DNA from: JAICYJ01 sp963797565
Lineage (GTDB): Bacteria; Actinomycetota; Thermoleophilia; Gaiellales; JAICJC01
Reading direction: 5' to 3'
Length of the DNA stretch: 64,000 nt
NCBI GenBank assembly: GCA_963797565.1
Contig: CAWCPM010000013.1
Coordinates: 1-64,000 of the forward strand
Shown here piece by piece: positions 9,022-21,633 of this stretch. Numbering within the stretch: the stretch's first letter is position 1; each line of letters starts with the position of its first letter. The notes beneath the pieces are model-generated. The model was given only the letters and a program-made list of their open reading frames with translations. It was not told the origin of the DNA and ran no database searches. The position numbers were made by a program, and so were the translations under genes.

Positions 9022-9415
9022 CACTGCGTGACCCGGATGCACCACGCCCGTCACGCCTGTCACGCCGCCTGCGCGGCCGAGTGACGTCCCGGTCGCCCGA
9101 TCAGGGCTCAGAGCCCGACTCGGCCCGCGCGAGACGGTTCGGCGCGGAGCTGTGACGGGTCGTCGCGGGATCGTGATGCGCGGTCGCATGGTTGGGCGGG
9201 AGGCCGGACAGACGCCGTGATCGTTGTCGCCGGGCGCTGGTGAGAATCGTTGCAGGTCGCGGGCTGAGATGCGTTACGTGGCGTTGACGGATCGTTGCGG
9301 CTTTGCTGGTAATGGAACCGTCACGGCCACGCGACGGGCGCGGACACGGATGCCGCTGCCTGCCTCGTCCGATCGGGGTGACACCACAGCGCCCGGCGCC
9401 CGATAGCGTGCCGCC
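9022..9415. other. 394-bp intergenic region upstream of cydDC
   Basis: No credible coding frame is seen. The heptamer ATCGTTG occurs three times in the same orientation (9220-9226, 9246-9252, 9291-9297), each followed by GC-rich sequence, possibly regulator sites for the cydD promoter. A weak hairpin GGGCT-CAG-AGCCC (9104-9116) may end the aldose-epimerase transcript. Nothing else was recognised. Confidence 0.4.
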
Positions 9416-11076
<1,661 letters not shown>

Positions 11077-11080
<4 letters not shown>

Positions 11081-12741
11081 TCGGCCGGCTGGTTGACCTG
11101 TCGGGCGTCTCGCGGCGACGCCTGGCCGTGGTGGTCGCCCTCGGTGCGCTGGCCACCTCCCTCGGCATCGCGCTGATCGCAACCTCCGGCTACCTGATCT
11201 CGCGCGCGGCGCAACGGCCGCCGGTGCTGGCGCTGACCGTGACGATCGTGATCGTGCGGTTCCTCGGGCTGACCCGCCCGCTGGCGCGCTACATCGACCG
11301 GCTGGTGTCCCATGATCTGGCGCTGCGGTCGCTGGGCACGATCAGGTCGCGCTTCTTCGCGCGGATCGAGCCGCTCGCCCCCGGCCAGCTGGACGGCTTC
11401 CGCCGGGGCGACCTGGTCGCCCGCATGGTCGGCGACGTCGACCGGCTGGACGGGCTCTACGTGCGCGGGCTGTGCCCGCCGCTGAGCGGCCTCGCGGTGG
11501 CCGTGCTGTGCGTCGTCGCGGCGGCCGTGATGCTGCCGGCGGCGGGCGCGATCCTGGCGGCCGGCCTGGCCATCGCCGGCCTGGCGGTGCCCGCGCTGGC
11601 CGTACGCTGGAGCCGCGAGCCGTCCGCGCGCCTGGCGGCCGTTCGTGCGCAGCTGTCGTCCCAGCTGGTCGAGCTGCTGCGTGCCGCACCCGAGATCGTC
11701 GCCTTCGGCGCGGCCGGGTCACGCGCCGAGGCGGTCGCGGAGCTCGACCGGGAGCTGGCGGCGCTGACCCGGCGCGATGCCCTCCGGGCCGGCCTGGCCG
11801 ACGCGCTGGTGACGCTGGCGGCAGGCCTCACGACGGCTGCCATCCTGGCCGCAGCCGTGCGGGCGCGGGCGGGCGGATCGCTCGACCCGGTGCTTGTCGC
11901 GACCGTCACGCTGCTCGGCCTGGCGTCGTTCGAGGCGGTCACGCCGATCCCCCGCGCCGCGCGCGAGCTGGCCGTCATCGGTGCGGCCGGGCGACGTGTG
12001 CTCGACCTCACCTCGCGTCGGCCTGTGATCACCGATCCGGCGGCACCGTTGCCGTCACCGCCGCGGGACGCGACGATCGAGCTGGCGGGCGTAACCGCCC
12101 GCTATCCCGGATCACCGCGGCCGGCGCTGGAGCAGGTCGACCTGCGGCTGGAGCCGGGCCGCCGGGTGGCGCTGGTGGGGCCCAGCGGATCAGGGAAGAC
12201 CACCGTCACCAACGTGCTGCTGCGATTCCTCGATCCGGAGGAGGGCGCCCTCCTGATCGACGGCCGCGACGCGCGCGACCACCGCCAGTCGGACGTGCGC
12301 GCGATGTTCTCGCTGGCCGGCCAGGGAGCCCACCTGTTCAACTCGACGATCCGCCAGAACCTGCTGCTCGCCCGGCCGGACGCGACCGACGACGAGCTGA
12401 GCGCAGCCCTCGCACGGGCGCGGCTGGCGGCCTGGGTGGACGGGCTGCCGGACGGGATCGACACCCTGGTGGGCGAGGAGGGGCGACGGCTCTCGGGCGG
12501 CCAGCGCCAGAGGCTGGTGCTGGCCCGGGCGCTGCTCCATGACGCTCCCGTGCTGGTGCTGGACGAGCCGACGGCCCATCTCGACGCCGCCACCGCCGAG
12601 GCGCTCATGGCCGACGTGTTCTCAGCCGCCGGGGACGCCGCCGTGCTGCTGATCACGCATCGCAGCGAGGGCCTGGACGCCGTCGACCAGGTGGTGGCGC
12701 TGGATGCCGGCCGGCTGACGCAGGCGGCGGCGGCTATCTAA
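11077..12741 (+). CDS. cydC: Thiol reductant ABC exporter subunit CydC
   Basis: The partner half-transporter of CydD, 554 residues. The membrane domain (SGYLISRAAQRPPVLALTV, typical CydC N-terminus) is followed by an ATPase with Walker A GPSGSGKTTVTNVLL, Q-loop region ending FNSTIRQNLLLA, signature LSGGQRQRLVLARALL and Walker B VLVLDEPTAHLD. Both catalytic sites therefore look complete. It starts at ATG 11077 inside the end of cydD. Its TAA overlaps the stop of the convergent NADH dehydrogenase gene by three bases, so there is no room for a separate terminator. Confidence 0.92.
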
Positions 12742-14183
12742 GACGCGGTGCGGGCGTCCACCGCGTCCGCGGTCTCACCCGGAGCCGCGGGCTCGGCCCG
12801 GCCGGGCATCCGCTGCTCGTCGATCACCTGCTGAGGGCGGCTGTGGCCGAGGAATGCGAAGCCCCAGGACATGAGCGCAGAGAATCGGTTCTTGTAGCCG
12901 GTCATGAACGTGAGGTGCACCGTCAGCCAGGCCAGCCAGCCCAGGTAGCCGTGCAGCCGGATGCCATGGAAGCTCACGATCGCCCGCCGCCGAGACACCG
13001 CCGCCATGCTGCCCAGATCGCGGTACTTGAAGGGCTTCGGCTCCCGGCCCTTGAGCCGGCCGCTGATCGTGCGGGCGGCGTGGATCCCGGTCTGCATCGC
13101 CACCTCCGCCACGCCCGGCAGCCCGTTCAGCGACATCATGTCGCCAACGGCAAACACCTGGGGATGCCCCGGGAGCGAGCAGTCGGGGAGCACGGCGATG
13201 CGCCCCGCCCGGTCGCACTCGGCGCCGGTGGCATCGGCCAGCATCCGAGCCAGTGGCGACGCCGCCACGCCCGCCGCCCAGATCACCGTGCGGGTGTGGA
13301 TCGTGCTCGTGCTGCCGTCAGCGCCACGCACCTCCACCCCGGCCGCATCCACGTTCTGGACGATCGTCTCGGTCTGAATCTCGACCCCGGTGCGCAGCAG
13401 CTCGGTCGTGCCGTGCTGCGACAGCTTGTCTCCGAACGTGGCCAGGATCTCCTTGCCGCCGTCGCACAGGATCACGCGGATGTCGCTGGGATCGATTCGG
13501 CGGAACGAGTTCTTGAGCGCGCGGCTGCCGAGCTCGGCGATCTGGCCGGCGATCTCGACTCCGGTCGGGCCGCCGCCCACCACGACGAACGTCAGCCAGG
13601 CGGTGCGCGCCTCGGGGTCGTCCTCCAGCTCGGCCATCTCCAGCGCCCCCAGGATGCGGGTGCGATGCGCCACCGCGTCGGCCAGCGTCTTCATGCCCGG
13701 CGCCCACTCCGCGAACTCGTCGTGCCCGAAGTACGACTGGCCGGCACCGGCGGCCACGATCAGGCTGTCGAAGGGCAGCGTCAGCGGCCGGCCGTCGGGC
13801 CGCTGGCAGCGCACCTCGCCTGCCTCCAGGTCGAATCCGGTGACCTCGGCCATCAGCACCGACACGTTGCGGTGGCGGCTGAGCACGTCACGCGTGGCCG
13901 GGGCGACCTGGCCCTCCGAGAGGATGCCCGTCGCAACCTGGTAGAGCAGCGGCTGGAACAGGTGGTGACTGGTCTTGTCGACCACCGTTACGTCGACCGG
14001 CGCGCGGCGCAGGAAGCGGGCTGCGAACAGCCCGCCGAAGCCGGCCCCGACGATGACGACTCGCGAACGTTGTGGTGCGTTGGCGGCGATGAGGTGATGG
14101 TGAACCGAGCTGCGCCATACCGCTTCATCCTGGTTGGATGACGCGGCCCGATCGGCCGGGTGGCACGGTGCCCGCGTGACCAC
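12738..14183 (-). CDS. ndh: Type II NADH dehydrogenase / FAD-dependent pyridine nucleotide oxidoreductase
   Basis: A non-proton-pumping NADH:quinone oxidoreductase of the inner membrane face. The FAD Rossmann motif is VVIVGAGFGGLFAARFL. The NADH motif is FVVVGGGPTGVEIAGQIAEL, and the second FAD contact is VFAVGDMMS. A C-terminal hydrophobic stretch (HGYLGWLAWLTVHLTFMTG) is the membrane anchor of the family. The start is unclear: the only in-frame start near the FAD motif is GTG 14181-14183, which adds ~47 unusual residues and overlaps the divergent G6PDH start. ATGs at 14118 and 14129 are in other frames, so a frame error near 14100 is possible. The family is sure; the start is not. Confidence 0.87.
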   Translation of the reverse strand: MVTRAPCHPADRAASSNQDEAVWRSSVHHHLIAANAPQRSRVVIVGAGFGGLFAARFLRRAPVDVTVVDKTSHHLFQPLLYQVATGILSEGQVAPATRDVLSRHRNVSVLMAEVTGFDLEAGEVRCQRPDGRPLTLPFDSLIVAAGAGQSYFGHDEFAEWAPGMKTLADAVAHRTRILGALEMAELEDDPEARTAWLTFVVVGGGPTGVEIAGQIAELGSRALKNSFRRIDPSDIRVILCDGGKEILATFGDKLSQHGTTELLRTGVEIQTETIVQNVDAAGVEVRGADGSTSTIHTRTVIWAAGVAASPLARMLADATGAECDRAGRIAVLPDCSLPGHPQVFAVGDMMSLNGLPGVAEVAMQTGIHAARTISGRLKGREPKPFKYRDLGSMAAVSRRRAIVSFHGIRLHGYLGWLAWLTVHLTFMTGYKNRFSALMSWGFAFLGHSRPQQVIDEQRMPGRAEPAAPGETADAVDARTAS

Positions 14184-15607
14184 TACACAGACACTCAGCA
14201 CACGCACCGGCCACGACAGCACGGCACACGCCGGCGCGCTCGTGGTGTTCGGCATCACCGGCGATCTCGCCCGGGTGATGACGCTGCACTCGCTCTACCG
14301 CCTCGAGGCACGGGGCCTGCTGGACTGCCCGATCATCGGCGTCGCCGCCGACGACTGGAGCATCGACCGCCTCCGAAAGCACGCCCACGAGTGCATCGAG
14401 GCGACCGGACAGACCATCGACGAGGCCGTGTTCGAGCGGTTTGCCGCACGGCTCTCCTACCACCAGGGCGACTTCAACGACGCCGCCACCTACGAGCAGG
14501 TGGGGCAGGCCCTGTCGGGCATCGAGACGCCCGTCTTCTACCTCGAGATCCCGCCGTTCCTGTTCGGCCGGGTCGTCGGCGGCCTGTCCCAGGCGGGGCT
14601 GCTGGACGGTGCCCGCGTGGTCGTCGAGAAGCCGTTCGGCCACGACGAGGCGTCGGCGCGCGCACTCGCAGCCGAGCTGCACCAGTACCTGGACGAGTCA
14701 CAGCTCTACCGGATCGACCACTTCCTCGGCAAGATGGGCCTCGAGGAGCTGCTGATCCTGCGCTTCACGAACTCGATGCTGGAGCCGCTGTGGAACCGGC
14801 AGCAGATCGCATCGGTGCAGATCACCATGGCGGAGTCGTTCGGCGTCGCGGACCGCGGGCACTTCTACGACCCGGTGGGCGCGCTGCGCGACGTGGTGGT
14901 GAACCACCTGATGCAGGTGGTCGCGGCGACGGCCATGGAGCCGCCGGCCGGCCGCGACGCAAAGACGCTGAAGGACGCCCAGCTGACCCTGTTCCGGGCG
15001 ATCGCGCCGGCGTCGCCGGCGCACTACGTGCGCGGGCAGCACGACGGATACCGCTCGATCGACGGCGTGGCCGACGACTCGGCGACCGAGACCTACGCGG
15101 CGCTGCGCCTCGAACATCGACAACTGGCGATGGTCGGGCACGCCCTTCTACATCCGCACCGGGAAGCTGCTGCCGGTCACCCAGACCGAGGTGCGGCTCG
15201 TGTTCCGCAAGCCGCCGCAGCTCGGCTTCGCGGACCGTGAGCATCCCCGCCCCGAACCGAACCAGCTGGTGATGAAGCTCGACCCCTCGACCGGCGTGCG
15301 GATCGTGCTGGACGCACACCGCGCCGACGCCACACGGGTCGAGCCGATCACGCTCGACATGGAGTTCGCCGCGCAGGGCGGCGAGGGCCCGACGCCGTAC
15401 GAGGTGCTGCTGCAGGCGGCGATGGAGGGCGACAGCAAGCGCTTCACCAGGCAGGACTGCGTCGAGGAGACGTGGCGGGTGATGCAGCCGCTGCTGGATG
15501 ATCCGCCACCGGTGCATCCCTACACGCCGGGATCGTGGGGCCCGAAGGCGGCCGACGACCTGATCGCCGGACACGGCCGCTGGCACGACCCGTGGGTGAC
15601 GGCATGA
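14176..15607 (+). CDS. zwf: Glucose-6-phosphate dehydrogenase, one frame break
   Basis: Oxidises glucose-6-phosphate to 6-phosphogluconolactone with NAD(P). The coenzyme loop is VFGITGDLARVM, a variant of the usual GASGDLAKRK. The substrate site is YRIDHFLGKMGLEELL. GHFYDPVGALRDVVVNHLMQ and MEPPAG match the family. Near 15113 one extra base breaks the frame inside LRL-NIDNWRW. The downstream frame, FYIRTGKLLPVTQTEVRLVF to WHDPWVTA, completes a normal ~476-residue enzyme. The start is GTG 14176; TTG 14134 is possible. The stop overlaps the next gene as ATGA, forming an operon with the GH15 enzyme. Confidence 0.88.
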
Positions 15608-17505
15608 CCACCACAGCCTCCGACGAGACCCAGGGCCAGGGCCAGCAGAGCGCGGCCGCGCTGTCGCCGTTCCCGGGTATCGCCGACTACGCGTTCCTGT
15701 CCAACTGCCACACCGCCGCGCTTGTCGCACCGGACGGCGCGATCGACTGGCTGTGCGTCCCCAGCTTCGACAGCCAGAGCGTGTTCGGCAGCCTGATCGA
15801 CCGCGGCGCCGGAACCTTCCGGTTTGGCCCGTTCGGCATCGAGCACCCCACCGCCCGCGCCTACGAGCCGGGCACGAACGTGCTCATCACCACCTGGAAG
15901 ACGCCGAACGGCTGGGTGATCGTGCGGGACGCGCTGACGATGGGGCCGCGCCGCCACGAGGACACCGTCACACCGCACACCCGGCCACCCACCGACGACG
16001 ACGCCGAGCACATGCTGGTGCGCACGGTCGAGTGCATCGACGGCCGGGTCGAGGTGGAGCTGATCTGCGAGCCGCTGTTCGACTACGGCCGCGTCCCGGG
16101 CCAGTGGGCGATGAGCGGCGACGGCGGCCAGACCGCCGACGCCACCGGCGGCGGCCTCACGATCCGGCTGGACAGCGACTTCAACCTCGGCATCGAGGGC
16201 AACGCCGTGCGCGGGCGGCACGTGCTGCACGCCGGCGAGAAGGGCTGGTGCGCCCTGTCGTGGTCCGAGCAGCTGGCCACCCCGGCCGACGATGACGACG
16301 CCGTCGCCCGCATCGACACCACCGTGCGGTTCTGGCGCAACTGGCTGGCGCAGGGGCGGTTCCCCGACCATCGCTGGCGCGACCCGATCCAGCGCTCGGC
16401 GCTGGCCATCAAGGGCCTCACCTACATGCCCACCGGCGCCACCGTGGCGGCCGCCACGACGTCGCTCCCGGAGACCCCGGGCGGCGAGCGCAACTGGGAC
16501 TACCGCTACACGTGGATGCGCGACACCACCTTCACGCTGCAGGCGCTGCACTACATGAACCTGGAGTGGGAGGCCGACGAGTTCATGCAGTTCGTGGCCG
16601 ACGTCGAGCCCACCGAGGACGGCAGCCTCCAGATCATGTACGGCATCGACGGCCGCCGCGACCTGACCGAGAGCACCCGCGACGAGCTGACCGGCTACAG
16701 GGGCGCGAAGCCGGTGCGGATCGGAAACGGCGCCTTCGACCAGCGTCAGAACGACGTGTTCGGCGCGGTGCTGGACTCGATCCTGCTGCACACGCGGCGC
16801 AGCAACCGGCTGCCGCCGCGGCTGTGGCCGATCGTGGAGTCACAGGCGCAGTGCGCGATCGAGGTCTGGAAGCACCCGGATCAGGGCATCTGGGAGGCGC
16901 GCGGCAAGCCGCAGCACTACGTGTCGTCGAAGCTCATGTGCTGGGTGGCGCTCGACCGCGCCGCCCAGGTGGCGGGGATCCGGGGCACCCCCGAGCGCGC
17001 AACCGCCTGGGCCGAAATTGCGGAGGAGATCAAGGCCGACATCCTCGAACACGGCGTCAGCGACCGCGGCGTGCTGCGGCAGCACTACGAGACCGACTCG
17101 CTGGACGCCTCCACCCTGCTGGCCGCGGGGTTCGGCCTGCTGCCGGGCAACGATGAGCGGATGGTGAACACGGTGCTCGCCATCGCCGACGAGCTGACCG
17201 AGGACGGCTTCGTCCTGCGCTATCGAACGGATGAGACCGACGATGGGCTGTCGGGCAAGGAGGGGTCGTTCCTGATCTGCTCGTTCTGGCTGGTGTCGGC
17301 GCTTGCGATCGTCGGTCACGAGCAGCGCGCCCGCGACCTGATGGAGCGGCTGCTGCGGGTGGCCTCGCCGCTCGGCCTCTACGCCGAGGAGTTCGACGTC
17401 GCGACCGGCGGGCACCTGGGCAACTTCCCGCAGGCCTTCTCGCACCTGGCCCTGATCGAGGCGGCCGGGCGCATGATCGTGCTGGAACGGCTGAAGGAGC
17501 TGTAG
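15604..17505 (+). CDS. Glycoside hydrolase family 15 protein, trehalase / glucoamylase type
   Basis: A 633-residue cytoplasmic protein (no signal peptide). The N-terminal beta domain begins FPGIADYAFLSNCHTAALV, followed by IDWLCVPSFDSQSVFGSLID. The (alpha/alpha)6 barrel has RNWDYRYTWMRDTTF, with conserved aromatic and acidic residues. The second catalytic region is around GHLGNFPQAFSHLALIEA. Actinobacterial homologues of this layout include mycobacterial trehalases, so trehalose is the likely substrate, but glucoamylase-like action on other alpha-glucosides is not excluded. Coupling by ATGA to G6PDH suggests that released glucose feeds the pentose phosphate route. The GMC gene follows after two bases. 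Confidence 0.9.
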   Translation: MTTTASDETQGQGQQSAAALSPFPGIADYAFLSNCHTAALVAPDGAIDWLCVPSFDSQSVFGSLIDRGAGTFRFGPFGIEHPTARAYEPGTNVLITTWKTPNGWVIVRDALTMGPRRHEDTVTPHTRPPTDDDAEHMLVRTVECIDGRVEVELICEPLFDYGRVPGQWAMSGDGGQTADATGGGLTIRLDSDFNLGIEGNAVRGRHVLHAGEKGWCALSWSEQLATPADDDDAVARIDTTVRFWRNWLAQGRFPDHRWRDPIQRSALAIKGLTYMPTGATVAAATTSLPETPGGERNWDYRYTWMRDTTFTLQALHYMNLEWEADEFMQFVADVEPTEDGSLQIMYGIDGRRDLTESTRDELTGYRGAKPVRIGNGAFDQRQNDVFGAVLDSILLHTRRSNRLPPRLWPIVESQAQCAIEVWKHPDQGIWEARGKPQHYVSSKLMCWVALDRAAQVAGIRGTPERATAWAEIAEEIKADILEHGVSDRGVLRQHYETDSLDASTLLAAGFGLLPGNDERMVNTVLAIADELTEDGFVLRYRTDETDDGLSGKEGSFLICSFWLVSALAIVGHEQRARDLMERLLRVASPLGLYAEEFDVATGGHLGNFPQAFSHLALIEAAGRMIVLERLKEL

Positions 17506-17507
17506 CT

Positions 17508-19090
17508 GTGGATTCGTACGACGTGATCATCATCGGAAGCGGCGCCGGCGGTGGCACGCTCGCGCACCGCCTCGCCCCGTCCGGCAAGCGCATCCTGCTG
17601 CTCGAGCGCGGCGACTGGCTGGCGCGGGAGCCGCGGAACTGGTCGGACCAGGCCGTGTTCGTGGACAACCGCTACATCTCGCCGGACACCTGGATCGACC
17701 GCGACGGCAAGGAGTTCCAGCCGCAGGTGCACTACTTCGTGGGCGGTGCGACGAAGCTCTACGGGGCGGCCCTCTACCGGTTCCGGCCGCGAGGACTTCG
17801 GCGAGCTCCAGCACCACGGCGGCATCTCGCCGGCATGGCCGATCTCCTACGACCAGATGGAGCCGTACTACACCCAGGCCGAGCAGCTCTACGGCGTGCA
17901 CGGGGCGCGCGGGGAGGATCCCACCGAGGGGCCGTCGAGCGCCGCCTACCCGTTCCCCGCGCTCAGCCACGAGCCGCGCATCCAGCAGCTCTCCGACGAC
18001 CTCGAGCGGATCGGGCTGCACCCGTTCCACGCCCCCTGCGGCGTGCTGCTGAACGAGGCCGACATGCCCTACAGCCACTGCGTGCGCTGCGGCACCTGCG
18101 ACGGCTTCCCCTGCCTGGTGCACGCGAAGTCGGACGCCGAGGTGATGGCGGTGCGGCCGGCGCTCGAGCATCCGAACCTGACGCTGCTGACGAACGCCCG
18201 CGCCGTCAAGCTGGAGACCGACGCGGGCGGCCGCCAGGTCACCCGCGTCGTGGTGATGCAGGGTCGAGCGGCGCGAGGAGTACTCGGCCGACATCGTGGT
18301 CGTGTCGTGCGGCGCGGCCAACACGGCCGCCCTGCTGCTGGCCTCGGCCGGCGACAAGCACCCGCGCGGTCTCGCCAACGGCTCCGACCAGGTCGGGCGC
18401 AACTACATGTTCCACAACAGCCAGGCCGTGCTGGCGCTCTCCGAAGAGGCGAACCCGACGGTGTTCCAGAAGACGCTCGGGCTCAACGACTTCTACTTCG
18501 GCACCGACGGCTTCGACTTCCCGATGGGCAACATCCAGATGGTGGGCAAGTCCACTGCCGAGATGTACCGCGGCGAGAAGCCGCTGGAGACGACGCTGGC
18601 ACCGCAACGGACGCTCCGCAACATCGCCAAGCACGCCGTCGACTTCTGGCTCTCGACCGAGGATCTGCCGACGGCCGAGAACCGGGTCACGCTCGACGAC
18701 AAGGGCCGCATCCACCTGGCCTACACGCCCGCCAACGAGGCGGCGCGCGACCGGCTGTACAACCAGCTGAAGTCGATGCTGGGAGACCTCGGCATGCACC
18801 CGCACCATCTGGTGCCGCGCCACGCGTACCTGAAGACGGCGATCCCGGTCGCGGGAGTCGCCCACCAGGCCGGCACCTGCCGCTTCGGCGACGACCCGGA
18901 CAGCTCGGCGCTCGACCCCAACTGCCGCGCGCACGAGCTGGACAACCTGTACGTGGTCGACACCAGCTTCTTCCCGAGCATCAGCGCGGTCAACCCGGCG
19001 CTGACGGCGATGGCAAACGCCTTGCGCGTGGGCGACCACCTGCTGGAGCGGATGGGCGTGGCCGGGGCCGCACAGGTCGCGGCCGGCTGA
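17508..19090 (+). CDS. GMC-family FAD oxidoreductase with a Cys-rich insert, two frame breaks
   Basis: A flavoprotein of the glucose-methanol-choline family, probably oxidising a sugar or alcohol. The FAD motif is DVIIIGSGAGGGTLAHRLA from GTG 17508. The C-terminal GMC domain reads HQAGTCRFGDDPDSSALDP, then NPALTAMANALR with the catalytic His/Asn region. Two one-base gains, near 17788 (after LYRFR) and near 18260 (after VVVMQ), split it into three frames; rejoined it is ~526 residues. The middle part contains SHCVRCGTCDGFPCLVHAKS, a Cys cluster atypical for classic GMC oxidases. It is third in the G6PDH / GH15 operon, which points to sugar oxidation; the substrate is unknown. Confidence 0.8.
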
Positions 19091-19119
19091 TCGGTCCGCC
19101 CGCCCTGTACGATCGACCG

Positions 19120-20236
19120 ATGAGCGAGCCGACCGACCGGGAGCGACCCCCTGGCGCGCGCCGCCGCCGCACACCGGGCCTGACGATCGCGATCCGCCAG
19201 GCCGGCGTGAGCGCAACCCGCGTCACCCTGCTGCTGCCGCTGCGGGCCGCCCGCAGAGCGCCCGGCGTGGGATGGGTGGTGTCGCGAGGAAGCGCGCAGG
19301 TGGCCGATGGCGCCCGCGCCACACGCGCCTACGGCGAGGCTCGTCTGGAGGATGCGGCCGGCGAGGTGCTGGGATCACGTGGAGTCGAGCGGGCCGTGGA
19401 GCGTGCATTCGCCGGGCCGCTGCCCGAACACGTGGCCAATGCCGTGGTCGAGCAGCGCGTGGTGCAGCGGATGGTCGCCGAGGTGCTGGCAAACGTCGAC
19501 ATGGAGGCTGCCGTCACGGCGGCGCTCGAGCGTGAGCTTGCCGAGGGGCGGCTCGAGCAGATCGTGGGTGAGGCGGCCAGAAGCCAGGCGGCCGAGGAGC
19601 TCACGCAGCGCGTGCTCTCGAGCCCGGAGCTGCAGCGGCTGATCGAGGAGGTGATCGGGAGCGACGCCGTGCGCATGGCACTCGCCCGCCAGACGGCGTC
19701 GTTCGGTTCCGAGGTCGCGGCGAGAGCTGCGGCACCGCACCCAGCGGATCGACGACCGCATCGCCGTGACCGACGGCACGACGTCCGCAGCGCCGTCGCA
19801 CTACGCCGGCCTGCTGGGGCGGTTCATCGCCGGCGCCCTTGACCTGGCACTGATGTCGGTCGTCTTCCTCGGCGGCGCCGCGATGGTCGACGTCGTGTCC
19901 CACCTCGTGGGGGGCCTCCGGCCGTCGTGGCTGGAAGCGGCGATCGCGTCCGTCGGTGCGACCGTCGGCGTCGCCGCCTACCTGGTGGTGTTCTGGACGG
20001 TCGCCGGCCAGACGCCCGGCATGCGCGCGATGGGCCTGCGCCTGGTCGTGGGCCGGGACGGGAATCAGCCGCCGGGCGCCGGCCGCGCCCTGCTGCGGGT
20101 GGTGGCGCTTGCGATCGCGATCGTGCCGTTCTTCGCCGGGTTCCTGCCGATCCTGTTCGATCGCCGCCGCCGTGCCATTCAGGACATGCTCGCGGGCACG
20201 GTGGTGCGCCTGGACGACGCCCATGAGGGCGGGTAG
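19120..20236 (+). CDS. RDD-domain membrane protein, one frame break
   Basis: The N-terminal ~200 residues are charged and helical: repeated Val-Glu/Ala-Glu stretches such as VVEQRVVQRMVAEVLANVD and SSPELQRLIEEVIG, possibly coiled. The C-terminal ~145 residues form an RDD domain with three membrane segments (YAGLLGRFIAGALDLALMS; FWTVAGQTPGMRAMGLRLVV; FDRRRRAIQDMLAGTVVR). Near 19720 a one-base gain breaks the frame. The join SEVAAR-ELRHRTQRIDDRIAV restores a ~372-residue protein. ATG 19120 lies 30 bases after the GMC gene. RDD proteins are poorly understood; some affect ion homeostasis. No specific function is claimed. Confidence 0.75.
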
Positions 20237-20251
20237 GCGGGCCGCATCCCT

Positions 20252-21627
20252 GTGAGCAGTCCCACCCCCACCAGCGCACCCCTCCGCCCGATCCAGCCCA
20301 GCTGCTGCGAAGCCGCAGCTACGTCGTCGTGCTGGTGCTCGGCGCCCTCATCGGAGTGCCCGTGGCAGCCGTCGCCTACTTCTACCTGAAGGGCGTCGCC
20401 GAGGTGCAGACCTGGGTGTTCACGACACTGCCCGGCGATCTCGGGTTCAGCGGAGAGCCGGCCTTGTGGCCGCTGCTGCCCCTGACGGTGGGCGGCCTCC
20501 TGGTCGGTCTCACGCTTCGCTATCTGCCGGGAACCGGCGGGCACAAGCCCGCCGAAGGGTTCAAGTCATCCGGGCCCGTTAGCCCGATCGAGCTGCCGGG
20601 CATCGCGCTTGCGTCGTTCGCCACGCTCAGCCTGGGCGTCGTGCTCGGCCCCGAGGCCCCGCTGATCGCGATCGGCAGCGGGCTGGGGGTGCTCGCGGTG
20701 CACCTGCTCAAGCGAGACGCGCCCGAGACCGCGGTGGTCGTGATCGGTGCCGCCGGAAGCTTCGCAGCCGTCAGCACGCTCCTTGGCTCGCCGCTGGTCG
20801 GGGCGTTTCTGCTCATGGAGGCCTCGGGGATCGGTGGCGGGATGATGGGAGTCATCCTGATCCCGGGGATGCTCGCCGCGGGGGTGGGAACCCTGATCTT
20901 CGTCGGGCTCGACAACTGGACCGGCTACGGCACGTTCTCGCTGTCGATCCCCAACATCCCGCCGTTCACGACCCCCACGCTCGCCGAGTTCCTGTGGGCG
21001 ATCGGGATCGGCCTGGCCGCGGCCGTGATCGGCACCGCGATCAAGCGACCGGCGCTTCTGCTGCAGCCGATCGTGGAGCGGCGGATGGTGGTGCTGACAC
21101 CGGTCGCCGGCCTCGGGATCGGAGCTGCCGCGGTCGTCTTCGGCGAGCTCACCACACACAACTCCTCGGAGGTGCTGTTCTCCGGCCAGGATGCCCTGCC
21201 CTCGCTGATCGACGGCGCCGCCGGCTGGACGGTGGGAGCGCTGGTCCTGCTCATGATCTGCAAGGGCGTCGCCTACAGCCTCGCTCTCAGCTGCTTTCGC
21301 GGCGGCCCGACCTTCCCCGGAATGTTCATCGGCGCCGCCGGCGGCATCGCGCTGTCACATCTGCCGGGCCTGCCCATGATCGCCGGCGCCGCGATGGGCA
21401 TCGGTGCGATGACCGTGGCCATGCTGGGACTGCCACTGACCTCGGTGCTGCTCGTCACGATCTTTCTGAGCGCCGACGGCCTCGCCCTGACCCCGCTCGT
21501 GATCGTCGCGGTGGTGGTCGCCTACGTCGCTTCGGCACGCCTCACTCCGCTGCCGGACGCAGCGACCGCGCCGGCGCAACCCACGGCTCCGCCCGACGCC
21601 CGGGGCGCTGCCGCGGGCGGCGGCTAG
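20252..21627 (+). CDS. ClC-family chloride channel / proton antiporter, probable frame break near start
   Basis: A polytopic ClC protein of ~458 residues. The anion-path motifs are present: LGVVLGPEAPLIAIGSGLG (the GxExP loop with the gating Glu), ALSCFRGGPTFPGMFIGAAGG (selectivity loop) and LGLPLTSVLLVTIFL. GTG 20252 gives VSSPTPTSAP, but this frame does not run into LLRSRSYVVVLVLGALIGVP. One base appears to be lost in the C-rich run near 20290. Without the repair the first in-frame start is ATG 20329, inside the first helix. Ion selectivity cannot be decided. Confidence 0.83.
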
Positions 21628-21633
21628 CCGCTC

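Noticed and set aside
11472..12542. Long Arg/Gly/Ala-rich open frames overlapping cydC and many other genes on both strands
   Set aside because: They are shadow frames typical of very GC-rich DNA. They have no domain, and their composition follows the real gene in another phase.
17780..18300. Programmed ribosomal frameshifting in the GMC gene or other broken genes
   Set aside because: Sites share no slippery sequence and occur in unrelated genes; indel error is simpler.
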